A stretch of 64,000 bases of DNA from Streptomyces dioscori (GTDB lineage Bacteria; Actinomycetota; Actinomycetes; Streptomycetales; Streptomycetaceae), in NCBI RefSeq assembly GCF_003024195.1, contig NZ_KZ679041.1, positions 124,001-188,000 on the forward strand, read 5' to 3'. Shown in pieces: positions 54,148 to 63,515 of the stretch. Position numbers and translations under genes: made by a program. Position 1 is the stretch's first letter. Each line of letters opens with the position of its first letter. The notes under the pieces are model-generated. The model had not been told where the DNA came from. It did not search any database and was given only the letters and a program-made list of their open reading frames with translations.

Positions 54148-54636
54148 CTATTGGTCGTCCTGGGCCGGTGCGACCTCCGAGAGCCGCTTCAGCTGCGCGA
54201 GCCACAGGATGTTCAGGCGCTGTGGCCATACCGGGGACAGCAGTTCGCAGGATGTGACGGCGGGTCCCCGGACGACGTTCTCGGTCACCACGCGGGTGCC
54301 GTCCTCGGCCGCGGTGAACAGCCAGGCCTGGTACAGCTGGACTCCGGCGCCGATGCCTGACCAGCCGAAGCGGTGCGGCGGGATGTGTTCTCCCAGGAAG
54401 ATCTCGAACCGGTGCCCGTGGAACAGCACCTCGAAGGTGCGTTCGAGCGGCCCGGTCTGTGCCCCGGTGATGCCCGGCACCCATTCCGGCCAGCGCGTCA
54501 CATCGGCCAGCAGGGCGAAGGCCGTGGCCGGCGGCGCGTGTACGACGGCCTGTGCCTGGCAGAAGCCGTGGCCCTGGCCGGGCGAGAAACCGGATGGCCA
54601 GTGAATGTTCGGATGACTGTCCGAGGTCTCGTACAT
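54148..54636 (-). CDS. SRPBCC-family protein
   Basis: 162 residues from ATG 54636 with AGGGGA six bases upstream; the frame stays open to 54753 but without a site. Features: QAQAVVHAPPATAFALLADV, WPEWVPGI, FHGHRFEIFLGEHIPPHRFGW, TRVVTENVV. This is the START/SRPBCC hydrophobic-ligand fold, which includes polyketide cyclases and lipid-binding proteins. It is convergent with the ligase gene and may use a related small molecule. Confidence 0.8.
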   Translation of the reverse strand: MYETSDSHPNIHWPSGFSPGQGHGFCQAQAVVHAPPATAFALLADVTRWPEWVPGITGAQTGPLERTFEVLFHGHRFEIFLGEHIPPHRFGWSGIGAGVQLYQAWLFTAAEDGTRVVTENVVRGPAVTSCELLSPVWPQRLNILWLAQLKRLSEVAPAQDDQ

Positions 54637-54777
54637 CCAAGTCCCCTCTCGGCGGCACGAGGTGGCGTCAGGATTTGCCACCGGAGAAGGACCGTCCGTA
54701 AGAACATTCCCACCTCCACTGTGCGCGCGGACCTGGAACCCGGCATACGTCAAATGACTGAGCCGACGATGCGGCCG

Positions 54778-57561
54778 TCAGTAGTCGGCGTCCAGTTCGT
54801 GGAGCGCGTCCCTCAGGGCCGCACGCGAGGTGATGCCCAGCTTGGGGTAGATCTGGTAGAGGTGTGTGCCGATGGTCCGGTGGGACAGGAAGAGCCGCTC
54901 GGCGATCTGCTTATTGGTCAGTCCGGTCGCGGCGAGTCTGGCGATCTGCAGCTCCTGTGCGGTCAGTGCCACGGGTCCGGGCCTGATGGCGGACGGCGCG
55001 GACTGGCCGCTCGCCCGCAACTCGGCTGCCGTACGCATCACCCAGGGCCTGGCGCCCAAGCGCTGGAAGGCCTCCAGCGCCAGAGCCAGCTGCTCCCGGG
55101 CTTCCGCCATGGCGCGCAACCGCCGCAGTCGTTCGCCGTGGAAGAGGCGTACCCGTGCGACGTCGAAGGGTCGGCGTTCCGGCTCGGGCAGGGACAGCGC
55201 CTGCTGGAAGAGGAGGGTTCCCGCTTCATCCGGGCTGGTCAGTGCTTCACAGGCCAGCGTCAGCAGTTCCAGCCGGGGTGACAGCTGCGGCATGGCCGAC
55301 GCCCGCACCGCTGCCGCGTGCGCGGCAGCCTCCGTGTGGCGGCCGGTCCTGACGGCCGCCTCGACCAGGTCCATCGTGCCCCACATGGCGATAGGCACGT
55401 AGGGCGCCACAATTCCCGGCGGGCTGAGCGCGCAGGCGTGCTGGTACGCGGCTTCGTAGTCGCCGTTGCCAAGAGAGGCCAATGCCCGGGCATGGCAGGC
55501 GAAGAACCGTGCGCCATGGGCTCCGCGCGGCGTGGCCCACCGGACGATCTCCTCGGTCAGCGCGGCACTGGTCTGCGCGTCACCTTGCGCCGCAGCCACG
55601 ACCGCCTGCACGTAGTGGAAGTACCACGCGAAGAACCGGTAGTCGTGGTTGTCGCACAGGGACAGTCCTTCGGCGGCCAGCTGAGCGGCGTCGTCCCACC
55701 TGCCCAGCTGGTAGTAGTCCAGACCCATGTGCATCAGGGCGCCCAGGTACCGGCGGACGGGGGCGGTGCCGGCCCGCCCCTGCTCGACGAGCCTGCGCGA
55801 GGCCCACCGGAAGTCGCCGAGCCGGTCCGGGTAGACCGAGGCGGTGCCGATGCGCACCACCCGGGTGGGGTCGTCCCCCACGTCGGCGATCAGCCTCTCC
55901 AGGCCGGGCAGTGCCGCCGGTCCCGTGCGCGCCGGATCCGCGAAGGTCCGGGTGAGGACCCACAGCAGTTCGGGCGGGCCGGGGGTCAGCCTGTCCACGA
56001 ACGTGAGCAGGGGCTGCCACAGCTTCGGGTCACCGCCGTACCAGCACAGCAGCACCAGGGTGTGCAGAGCCTCGACGAGAGCACCGTCCGAGGCGTCGTA
56101 GCCGTGGTCCCCGGCTTCGATCGCTCCCACCAGCAGCCGGTACGCGGTGTCGATGTCGCCGTCTTTGTTGATCAGCAGGAACGCGGACGCGGCTGCCGCG
56201 TGCAGTGACTCCTGGCCGGTGGGGTGGACGAGCCGGGCCCCCGCCAGCAACTTCGAGGCGTCCTCCAGTTCACCACCCGCGTCCGCGCCGATGTAGGCCG
56301 CCTCGGCCAGGCGGCGGCTCTCGTCGGCCGCCACGGTACTGAGCCCGGCGGCACGGGTCAGTGCCGTCACCGCGCCGAGCGCGTCACCGCGCCGCAGCCG
56401 GTGGTGCGCGGCCTCCTCCAGCAGGGCCGCGACCGCCGCGTCGGGGCCGACGGCTGCTTCCCCCAGGTGCCAGGCGCGGCGCTCCGGCTGGTCGCGGAGT
56501 ACGTCGGCGAGAGCCCGGTGGACCCTTCTGCGTTCCGCGGCGGTCGCCATGCCCACCACCGCGGAGCCGATCAGGGGATGGCGGAAGAACAGCCGCCGGT
56601 TGTGGGGCGAGACCGTCACCAGACGGTCGCGCTCCGCGGGCACCAGATCGTCGACCGTCGCCCGGCCGGCCACGGCCGCCTCGATCGAGGCGAGGTCACC
56701 GGTCCCCTCCAGCGCCGCGGTCAGCAGCAGATCGCGGCCGGCCGCGGGGAGGTGGGCCACCCGCGAGGCGAACAGGTTCTGCAGGCGCTCGCTCAGGGGC
56801 AGCACTGCAGGCACCTCCGTCAGGGTCGTGCGCTGCTCGGCGGAGAGTGCGACCGGCAGCTCCACAAGCGCGAGCGGATTGCCGCGTGCCTCGGTCGCGA
56901 CACGACGCCGTACGGCGGGGGAGAGGTCGGGATGCCTGAGGGCGAGCAGCGCGGCCGACGACGCGTCGTCCAGCGGCTGCAGTCTGTACTCGCTCAGGCC
57001 GCTCGACTCGAAGAAGCTGTCGGAACCGTCGCGGGAGGCCGCAAGGAATCCGACATGACTGCCGATCAACCGTCGGGCCACGAAGCCGAGCACGGCGTTG
57101 GTCGCCCGGTCCAGCCACGGCAGGTCGTCGATGACGAGCAGGAGCGGTGTGCGGGCGGACAACAGCCGCAGCAGCAGCAGAACCGCGGTGGAGGTGAGCA
57201 GCCGATCAGGGGCAGGTCCGCTGCCGATGCCCACCGCGACCCGCAGGGCATCGCGGTGCACGACGTCCAGGACCTCGAAGTCGTCGAAGAGCGGTATGAG
57301 GAGCTGATTGAGACCCGCGTAGCTGAAGTCCGCCTCGAACTGCACGCCGGCCGCGCGCAGGACCCGGACGCCGTCCCCCGGAGCGTTGGCCGCCACCGCG
57401 TCGAGCACCGCCGTCTTACCGACTCCCGCCTCGCCCGAGAGCAGGAGCGCGGCTCCCTGTACGTCGGAGTTGCCGAAAAAGGACTGGATGAACGCCAGAT
57501 CCGCGTCCCGTCCCACCAGAGATGTCGAAGCCGGCCAGGTCGACGAATCCCGGTCGTCCAT
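54778..57561 (-). CDS. LAL-type LuxR-family transcriptional regulator 2
   Basis: 927 residues from ATG 57561, with GGAG close before it; a longer frame reaches 57681 but has no site. Walker A GEAGVGKTAV (K49), Walker B LLLVIDDLPWLD near 140, winged-helix and TPR-like repeats in the middle, and the terminal LuxR HTH LTNKQIAERLFLSHRTIGTH with KLGITSRAALRDAL. It is clearly a paralogue of the regulator at 44389, and the two bracket the redox cluster between them. Both are probably activators of that cluster, which is inference from position. Confidence 0.88.
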   Translation of the reverse strand: MDDRDSSTWPASTSLVGRDADLAFIQSFFGNSDVQGAALLLSGEAGVGKTAVLDAVAANAPGDGVRVLRAAGVQFEADFSYAGLNQLLIPLFDDFEVLDVVHRDALRVAVGIGSGPAPDRLLTSTAVLLLLRLLSARTPLLLVIDDLPWLDRATNAVLGFVARRLIGSHVGFLAASRDGSDSFFESSGLSEYRLQPLDDASSAALLALRHPDLSPAVRRRVATEARGNPLALVELPVALSAEQRTTLTEVPAVLPLSERLQNLFASRVAHLPAAGRDLLLTAALEGTGDLASIEAAVAGRATVDDLVPAERDRLVTVSPHNRRLFFRHPLIGSAVVGMATAAERRRVHRALADVLRDQPERRAWHLGEAAVGPDAAVAALLEEAAHHRLRRGDALGAVTALTRAAGLSTVAADESRRLAEAAYIGADAGGELEDASKLLAGARLVHPTGQESLHAAAASAFLLINKDGDIDTAYRLLVGAIEAGDHGYDASDGALVEALHTLVLLCWYGGDPKLWQPLLTFVDRLTPGPPELLWVLTRTFADPARTGPAALPGLERLIADVGDDPTRVVRIGTASVYPDRLGDFRWASRRLVEQGRAGTAPVRRYLGALMHMGLDYYQLGRWDDAAQLAAEGLSLCDNHDYRFFAWYFHYVQAVVAAAQGDAQTSAALTEEIVRWATPRGAHGARFFACHARALASLGNGDYEAAYQHACALSPPGIVAPYVPIAMWGTMDLVEAAVRTGRHTEAAAHAAAVRASAMPQLSPRLELLTLACEALTSPDEAGTLLFQQALSLPEPERRPFDVARVRLFHGERLRRLRAMAEAREQLALALEAFQRLGARPWVMRTAAELRASGQSAPSAIRPGPVALTAQELQIARLAATGLTNKQIAERLFLSHRTIGTHLYQIYPKLGITSRAALRDALHELDADY

Positions 57562-57830
57562 CGGGTGCCTCCAACGGCTGACGTGCGGAGGCCCGGTGCC
57601 GACGCCGACCTGACTGTGCCCGCACTCCGGCTCTGTGCGAACTATGCAATCACCACAGTCTAGAGGACGACCTGATTTCACCGTTGTCTCTCACGTCGGC
57701 CTGTCTTCTGCTGAATCGGGCGCACCGCGGGAACCGGCGGGCACCATCCGCTTGATCTGAACCCCGGGCCGTCCCGCGTCGTTGTACCGGACGTGGATAT
57801 TTCGTACCTGGGACCGGACGGGAAGACGCT

Positions 57831-58631
57831 GTGACGGATCGTGCGGCCGCGGTCGAATCGATGGCACAACTCTCCACGGTCTGGCGCGCCATGGTGCTCG
57901 ACCGGGACGAGACCGCGGACGTACGGGACCTGCCGGGCATCGCCGTGCGCTGGGCGGATTGCCGCTTCGCCTTCTGGAACGCGGTCACCCTGACCGACAC
58001 GGGTGCCGACGTGCCGTTGCTCGAACAGCGCCTGCACAGAGCTGCGCACATCATGCGTTCCAAGGAACACCCGGGATTCCTGTGGTTGTTCGAGGATCTC
58101 CTTGAGGACGACGCACGCGCGGCGCTCGATGACGCGGCGGAGCGTGCGGGTCTGGCTTACGCCTTCCCCGGTACCGGCATGGCCGGGGACCTGCTGCCGG
58201 TACCGGAACCGCACCATCCGGAGCTGATGTTCGAGCGGGTGAGCTCCGACGAACAACTGCGCGCCTACGCTGATCTCAACTCACGTGCGTACGGATTCCC
58301 CCTGACCGACGGCCGTGACGGCCTTGCCGGCTCCGTGCTGTGGAAGCGGGAGGTGTACGCCTACCTCGCCCTGCGCGACGGGGTCCCGGTCGCCTGCGCC
58401 GCGACGGTCGAGGCGCAGGGCCGGCTGTTCGTCGTGCTGGTCGCCACCGACCCGGACCAACAGCGCAGGGGGTATGGCGAAGCCGTGACACGCAAGGCGC
58501 TGTATGAGGGCGGCCGGGCCACCGGGCTGAGGCGGGCCACCCTGCACGCGACCGCCGCCGGGGCGCCCGTGTACCCGCGGATCGGCTTCGAGCCGAACTC
58601 CCCGATGCGCTTCTACGCGCTTGAAGGGTGA
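57831..58631 (+). CDS. GNAT-family N-acetyltransferase
   Basis: 266 residues from GTG 57831. The N-terminal half resembles the degenerate first half of tandem GNAT proteins. The second half has the acetyl-CoA-binding motif VLVATDPDQQRRGYGEAVTRKAL (near 205-225) followed by LHATAAGAPVYPRIGF (typical motif B end). It should acetylate an amine; the substrate is unknown. It starts 270 bases from the divergent LuxR gene, so the spacer probably holds both promoters. Confidence 0.82.
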   Translation: MTDRAAAVESMAQLSTVWRAMVLDRDETADVRDLPGIAVRWADCRFAFWNAVTLTDTGADVPLLEQRLHRAAHIMRSKEHPGFLWLFEDLLEDDARAALDDAAERAGLAYAFPGTGMAGDLLPVPEPHHPELMFERVSSDEQLRAYADLNSRAYGFPLTDGRDGLAGSVLWKREVYAYLALRDGVPVACAATVEAQGRLFVVLVATDPDQQRRGYGEAVTRKALYEGGRATGLRRATLHATAAGAPVYPRIGFEPNSPMRFYALEG

Positions 58632-58880
58632 GGCCCGCCGTCGACGGAGAGCTCCGCGAGCCTGCGGGAGGCGTCAGGGGCACGGTCCTCCGACCGCTCC
58701 CTGAAGCATCGGTGACCTCCGTCGTGGACGTACGTACACCTTCGCCGCCTACCGTCACCTGACTGACGCGCGAGGTCTGTCCGGCGGGGCAAGCTGAAAC
58801 GGGCCGACACCTCCCGCGCAGTCGTCGACGTCCGGGAAGGTCCGGGCGGGGTGCGGCCGACACGGAGAAGGGGAACTCCC

Positions 58881-59768
58881 ATGGTTCCGGTGCAGCACCG
58901 TTGGCTGAAGAGCAGTAATCCGATACTCACCCGGCCTCAGTTCGAACGCAGAGGCGGGCAGAAGACGGCGGCCCGCGGCCCGGAGCCCGGGGCTGCCGTC
59001 GTTTCTGGACGGTCCGGGGCGGGCAAGGAGCCGGCGCGGGGTTACGAGGAGGACTCCGCTCCTCCGCCGTTCGTCGTTGGTGACCTGATGACGATGGATG
59101 CCGTCCTTTTCCGTGCGGCGGCGGCTCTTGCGGTGACGGCCGCGGTGGCCGGGCTGTCGTGGACAGTACCGCCGGTCTCCTCCTGCAACACCGCCGCCTC
59201 GTATGGCATCGCGGGCGCCGCCGGGCTGGCCGCGGCGGCATTGGTGGTGGTCCAGCGCCGCAGGAGCCGGCCGTCGGCCCTGCCGGCCCTGGTGTTCGCC
59301 GCTGTGCAGGGCGTGTTTCTCGGTGTGCTTTCGAATACGGTCTCCAGCCACTTCTCACCGGGTGCCCTCGTCCAGACCGTCCTGGGCACGATGGCGGCAT
59401 CTGCCGCAACCCTGCTTGCACACAGAATGCGCTGGATGCGGGCGGGCCGGCGTGTGCGCGGCCTCGTCGGCGCCGCCCTGCTCGGGCTGTGCATCCTTGC
59501 GCTGGTGGACTGGCTGCTGTTTCTGCTCGTGGGCGCCGACGGGCCGGGCCTGCGGTTCTCCGGCCTCGGCGTTCTCATGGGCGTCACGGGCGTCGTGCTG
59601 GGACTGTCGTTCCTGCCGCTGCATCTCGGCCAGGTCGAGGAGGGCCTCACACACGGTGTCTCCCGTGACTGTTCCTGGCCGGCCGCGTTTGGGCTTACCT
59701 TGACCCTGTCGTGGCTGTACGTGGAGAGTGCGCGGCTGTTCACCCTCTTTCCGGACGACCTCTACTAA
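58881..59768 (+). CDS. Bax inhibitor-1/YccA-like integral membrane protein
   Basis: 295 residues from ATG 58881 behind AAGGGGAA. The start LKSSNPILTRPQFERR is typical of the actinobacterial YccA-like group. After a disordered stretch to about 75 come seven hydrophobic helices, among them AAALAVTAAVAGLSW, GLAAAALVVV, ALPALVFAAVQGVFLGVL, GLVGAALLGLCILALVDWLLFLLV and AAFGLTLTLSWLYVES. The C-terminal region normally carries an acidic pair used for pH-gated calcium leak; here FPDDLY ends the protein. Its stop overlaps the convergent TetR stop by three bases. Confidence 0.83.
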   Translation: MVPVQHRWLKSSNPILTRPQFERRGGQKTAARGPEPGAAVVSGRSGAGKEPARGYEEDSAPPPFVVGDLMTMDAVLFRAAAALAVTAAVAGLSWTVPPVSSCNTAASYGIAGAAGLAAAALVVVQRRRSRPSALPALVFAAVQGVFLGVLSNTVSSHFSPGALVQTVLGTMAASAATLLAHRMRWMRAGRRVRGLVGAALLGLCILALVDWLLFLLVGADGPGLRFSGLGVLMGVTGVVLGLSFLPLHLGQVEEGLTHGVSRDCSWPAAFGLTLTLSWLYVESARLFTLFPDDLY

Positions 59769-60367
59769 CCGCACCGCACCGCAGCGTGGCGAGGATCCTG
59801 CGGTCCGGTCGGTCCTCCGGCCGCGGCCGACGGGCACAGTCCTCGCATGAGCACGCCGAGGAGCCGCTCGGCTTTGACCCGGTCCCCGGCACCGGTACCG
59901 ATGTGCCACAAGGGACCGAGTAGCAGGAGTATGTCTTCGGGTGTCGTCCCGGGCACGATGGTGCCGGCGGCCTCGTTGGCGTCCACCAATGCCGACAGGG
60001 CCTTCAGCAGCGGCCGGTACGGTTCGTCGCGCTGCTCCATCAGCGCGACCGCGGCTCCCTTCATGGCTCCTGCGAGCTCCGGGGCGTTCCTGCCCAGGCG
60101 GAACAGGCTGTCCAGCCACGTGCTCAGTGCGAGCGGTGGGCTGTAGGAGGCCAGGAGGGCCAGTACGGTACCCACCAGTTCATCGACCTCCGCGCCGTAC
60201 ACCTCGAACACCAGGAACTCCCGGCTGGGGAAATGGCGGTAGAGCGTCCCCTTGCCGACGCTCGCCCTGTTCGCGATGGACTGCAATGAGGTGTCACCGG
60301 GAGAGGCGAGCACCTCGGCCGCCGCCACGAGGATGCGGGCTCGGTTGGATTGTGCGTCCGACCTCAT
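59765..60367 (-). CDS. TetR/AcrR-family regulator
   Basis: 200 residues from ATG 60367; an upstream in-frame start at 60409 is less likely. Helix-turn-helix: RARILVAAAEVLASPGDTS, LQSIANRASVGKGTLYRHFP and SREFLVFEVYG. The C-terminal domain is of the SbtR/TetR_C type with LLKALSALVDANEAAG and LLLLGPLWH. A perfect palindrome lies 86 bases upstream and is the likely autoregulatory operator, shared with the divergent gene at 60649. Confidence 0.85.
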   Translation of the reverse strand: MRSDAQSNRARILVAAAEVLASPGDTSLQSIANRASVGKGTLYRHFPSREFLVFEVYGAEVDELVGTVLALLASYSPPLALSTWLDSLFRLGRNAPELAGAMKGAAVALMEQRDEPYRPLLKALSALVDANEAAGTIVPGTTPEDILLLLGPLWHIGTGAGDRVKAERLLGVLMRGLCPSAAAGGPTGPQDPRHAAVRCG

Positions 60368-60452
60368 CGCTGATCGTTCTCTCTTCAGTACGGTGCCGCG
60401 ACAGGACACATGTCGTTCCGTCCGGGCAGGTGGGGGTGACCCGTACGACTCA

Positions 60453-60469
60453 TAGGTTTATGAAACCTA
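60453..60469. promoter_or_regulatory. Palindrome TAGGTTTATGAAACCTA upstream of tetR
   Basis: Perfect 7-base arms around a 3-base centre, in the spacer between the minus-strand TetR gene and the plus-strand gene at 60649. It is a natural TetR operator candidate. Confidence 0.6.
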
Positions 60470-60648
60470 CACTGTGCCGGATTGTTGGCAGCCGACATAT
60501 GTACTGTGTTCATTGGAGGACAGGGCCGATGATCACGCACGCCATACGCACATGTTTCCTGTACATGGGCAGGGCGAGGTTTCACCGCGACACCTGGTGG
60601 CACATCACCGACCGCATCATCCGCACGGAACAGAAGGCGACTCATCCT

Positions 60649-61008
60649 ATGACCCATGACGCTAAGACTTTGCCCGCCCCGGACCGGCCCACGTCGGCCG
60701 CGAAGCAGCTCGCCTCCCTGACCGCCGCCCTGACCGAGGACCTGGACGCAGGGGTCTGGGTTCCGGGGCCGTTGGAGCGGTCCCTGGCAGCTCGTGTCCT
60801 GACGGCCTGTGCCGGTGACGGACAGATCACTCCCGTCGTGCTGCGCGAGACCTTGTGGGAAGGCAGTCTCGTCCTCACGTACACCGCTGACGGTCGGCTG
60901 GCCCGGCTGCTGGCCCAGTTGGTTGAGGTGACCTCCCGGACGACCGCGGACTCCGGGCCGTCCATGTCCGCGGCCTCCCGGCTGCTGGAGCGGACGGCTC
61001 GGGGCTGA
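60649..61008 (+). CDS. Hypothetical protein divergent from tetR
   Basis: 119 residues from ATG 60649, with GAAGG about eleven bases upstream. No family recognised; the middle reads AAKQLASLTAALTEDLDAGV and ACAGDGQITPVVLRETLWEG, which suggests a small helical protein. No signal peptide or membrane helix. It is followed by a very strong hairpin and probably belongs to the regulon of the divergent TetR. Confidence 0.55.
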   Translation: MTHDAKTLPAPDRPTSAAKQLASLTAALTEDLDAGVWVPGPLERSLAARVLTACAGDGQITPVVLRETLWEGSLVLTYTADGRLARLLAQLVEVTSRTTADSGPSMSAASRLLERTARG

Positions 61009-61031
61009 CACGGCACAGCGCTGGGTACGAA

Positions 61032-61082
61032 GGGACAGTCGCGGGCGGCAAGGCCTGTGGCCTTGCCGCCCGCGACTGTCCC
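61032..61082. terminator. Strong bidirectional terminator hairpin
   Basis: Arms 61032-61054 and 61060-61082 are perfect 23-base inverted repeats around the loop CTGTG. It lies between the convergent genes ending at 61008 (+) and 61094 (-). Confidence 0.8.
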
Positions 61083-61093
61083 GCGTGTCGGTG

Positions 61094-61948
61094 TCAGCGA
61101 GTGGTGGCGCGGGCCGCCCGCTCGATCACGTCCGAGACGAGGCGCGGGTGGGAGACGGCGACGGAGTGCGAGGCGGCGACCTCGGTGGTGTGGGAGTGGG
61201 CGCGCTTGGCCATGAACCTCTGGACGGCGGCGGGGATGTTGAGGTCACGGGTGGTGACGATGTTCCAGGAGGGGATGGTTTCCCAGGCGGCGCTGGCGGC
61301 CTTCTCCTCCAAGGCGGCCTGCGCCACTGGGCGCTGCGCGGCGGCCATGAGGGCGGCCTGTCGGGCGGGCACATCAGCGGCGAACTGCTGGCGGAACTTG
61401 TCCTGCTGGATGTACAGGTCGGTGGCCGTACCGCCGCCCGCCTGCTCGTAGGTGACGGGGTCGAGGGCGTCAGGAAGGGTGGAACCGGGGAACTTGTTGG
61501 TGAGCTCCAGAGCGCTCTCGCCGGGGGCGGGGAGGAATGCTGCCACGTAGACGAGAGCCTTGACCTGAGGGTCGTCGGTGGCGGCCTGGCTGATGACGTT
61601 GCCCCCATAGGAGTGTCCGACGAGGACCTTGGGACCCTTCACGTGGTCGAGGACGGTACGCAGGGCCGAAGCGTCCGAGGCGGGGCCGCGCAGCGGGTTG
61701 GCGGCGGCTACGACGGGGTAGCCGTCGGCGCGCAGTTCGGCAATGACACCGTTCCAGCTGGAGCCGTCGGCGAAGGCCCCGTGTTCCAGGACCACCGTCG
61801 GCTTGGTGTGCTTGCCGGCGGATTCGGCTCTTCCGCTCGCCCCGCTGGCAGTGCCGCTGAGGGCGAACGCGCCCACTGCCAGCCCTGCCGCGACTGCCGA
61901 GACCACTCCTGTCAGCAACCGCTTACGGCCACCCTTGATACTCACCAC
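61094..61948 (-). CDS. Exported alpha/beta hydrolase
   Basis: 284 residues. Residues 1 to about 37 form a signal peptide (KGGRKRLL, then a hydrophobic run VVSAVAAGLAVGAFAL). The hydrolase part shows VVLEHGAFADGSSW, the nucleophile elbow VGHSYGG (near 112-118), ALVYVAAFLPAPGES, and the terminal His in VAASHSVAVSHP. This is the EstC/hydroxynitrile-lyase-like group of small esterases. A GTCACCTGTCAA site lies 97 bases upstream and recurs before the epoxide hydrolase gene, pointing to common regulation. Confidence 0.85.
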   Translation of the reverse strand: MVSIKGGRKRLLTGVVSAVAAGLAVGAFALSGTASGASGRAESAGKHTKPTVVLEHGAFADGSSWNGVIAELRADGYPVVAAANPLRGPASDASALRTVLDHVKGPKVLVGHSYGGNVISQAATDDPQVKALVYVAAFLPAPGESALELTNKFPGSTLPDALDPVTYEQAGGGTATDLYIQQDKFRQQFAADVPARQAALMAAAQRPVAQAALEEKAASAAWETIPSWNIVTTRDLNIPAAVQRFMAKRAHSHTTEVAASHSVAVSHPRLVSDVIERAARATTR

Positions 61949-62044
61949 AACAAACCCCTCTCAGGAACATCCGACTGTGGGGCGGTCGGCGCCTCGTCGA
62001 CTTCCATCACCGCCCTGACTGGTGATTAATTTGTCAGGCGTAAA

Positions 62045-62065
62045 GTCACCTGTCAAGGTGGTGAC
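62045..62065. promoter_or_regulatory. Operator-like site upstream of the exported hydrolase
   Basis: GTCACCTGTCAAGGTGGTGAC, arms GTCACC and GGTGAC-like with a mismatch. Its first 12 bases are identical to part of the palindrome at 63624-63658. Confidence 0.55.
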
Positions 62066-62459
62066 GGCTCGGTCGTGTGTCCCTCGGGAACAGGGCGGCC
62101 CCACGGGGAAGGAGTCCCGGCGGGGCCTTGAGTGACCGGTGGCCGCGTGCGGCGGTCCAGTTCATGTGGATCGTCAGGGATCGGTCAGCCCGCCCCCCTG
62201 TCCGGCGATGTAGTGGCTTGCAAAGGCGATCGGCGGAGCTGGCGCTGCTGGAGGTCCGGTAGTGAGGACGTCGGGGCGGTCATGTTCCCGCCGTTCCGCT
62301 CGAAGGCCCGGCGGGCAGCAGGACCACCGCGTCTCAACCTGCGCGGCGCCCGAAGCGTCGGCGGTCGGAGATTTCCCCCGCATGTTGCTCGTCCGATGGG
62401 TCTTCTTGGGGCGCTCCGACGTGGACCGCGGACCGTCGCCCCGGCGTCGCGTGCGGAAT
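62066..62459. other. Intergenic region, no supported gene
   Basis: Positions between the operator-like site and the epoxide hydrolase stop. Short frames on both strands have no recognisable content. Nothing else is seen. Confidence 0.5.
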
Positions 62460-63515
62460 TCAGAGGCGGTCGGCGTCGACGACGGCCTGGGCGAAGGCGG
62501 TGGGCGCCTCCTGGGGCAGGTTGTGGCCGATGTCCGCGACGGTGCGGTGCTCGTAGGGACCGGTGAAGTGGTCGCGGTACGCCGAGCCGTTGCCGGGTGC
62601 GGTGAAGGGGTCCAGGGCGGCGTCGAGGGTCATGGTGGGGACGCCGATGGAGGGCTGGGCGGCGAGCTTCTTCTCGTAGCGGTCGTAACGCCGCTCGCCG
62701 TCGACCAGGCCGATGCGCCAGCGGTAGTTGAAGAGGACGGTGGCGGCGTAGTCCGGGTTCTTGAAAGCCTCGGCGGTCCGCCGGAACGTGGCGTCGTCGA
62801 AGCCCCAGTTGGGCGAGACCAGGGTCCACACGTAGCGGCACAGCGCGATGCGCTCGTCGACGTTCTCCATGGCCTTCTTGCCGCGTTCGCTGGCGAAGTA
62901 CCACTGGTACCACCAGTTGCGCTCGACGGCCGGCGGGGCGGGCTCCAACTGTGCCTTGCGGTCGGTGATGAGATAGCCGCTGGTGGAGACCAGAGCCTTG
63001 ACCCGCTCGGGCCACAGCGCCGCGATGATGTCGGCGGTGCGCGAACCCCAGTCGAAGCCGGCGAGAACCGCCTTGTGGATCTTGAGGGCGTCCATGAACG
63101 CGATGATGTCCAAAGCGATGGCTGACTGTTCGGCGGTGCGAGGGGTGTTGCGCGACAGGAACTGGGTGCTGCCGTGTCCGCGCAGGTAGGGAACGATCAC
63201 GCGGTAGCCCTGGTCGGCGAGGAGCGGGACCACGTCGACGAAGCTGTGAATGTCGTAGGGCCAGCCGTGCAGACACAGGACGACAGGGCCGTGCGCAGGG
63301 CCGGCCTCGGCGTAACCGACGTTCAGGACGCCTGCCTTGACCTGCTTGATGGCGCGGAAACCCGTGTGGGTTCCGGGTGTTACGGCTGGCACGATGGGCG
63401 CGGCCGCGCCGGGCCGGGCCGAAGCGGCTGCTTCGGCCTGCAGGCCGGTCAGGGTTACCGCGGCAGCACCGGCGCCCAGGCCGACGGCTTTGCTGAATGT
63501 GCGCCTGTTGATCAT
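62460..63515 (-). CDS. Exported epoxide hydrolase-like alpha/beta hydrolase, Tat substrate
   Basis: 351 residues from ATG 63515; the frame is open to 63635 but the Tat signal begins here. The N-terminus NRRTFSKAVGLGAGAAAVTL is a twin-arginine signal. The hydrolase domain has LCLHGWPYDIHSF (HGWP oxyanion motif), LRGHGST, the nucleophile in AGFDWGSRTAD (Asp, as in epoxide hydrolases), and the terminal His in DIGHNLPQE. Cap-domain tyrosines are plausible (WWYQWYF). It is expected to open epoxides outside the membrane. The perfect palindrome 109 bases upstream is a likely operator. Confidence 0.85.
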   Translation of the reverse strand: MINRRTFSKAVGLGAGAAAVTLTGLQAEAAASARPGAAAPIVPAVTPGTHTGFRAIKQVKAGVLNVGYAEAGPAHGPVVLCLHGWPYDIHSFVDVVPLLADQGYRVIVPYLRGHGSTQFLSRNTPRTAEQSAIALDIIAFMDALKIHKAVLAGFDWGSRTADIIAALWPERVKALVSTSGYLITDRKAQLEPAPPAVERNWWYQWYFASERGKKAMENVDERIALCRYVWTLVSPNWGFDDATFRRTAEAFKNPDYAATVLFNYRWRIGLVDGERRYDRYEKKLAAQPSIGVPTMTLDAALDPFTAPGNGSAYRDHFTGPYEHRTVADIGHNLPQEAPTAFAQAVVDADRL

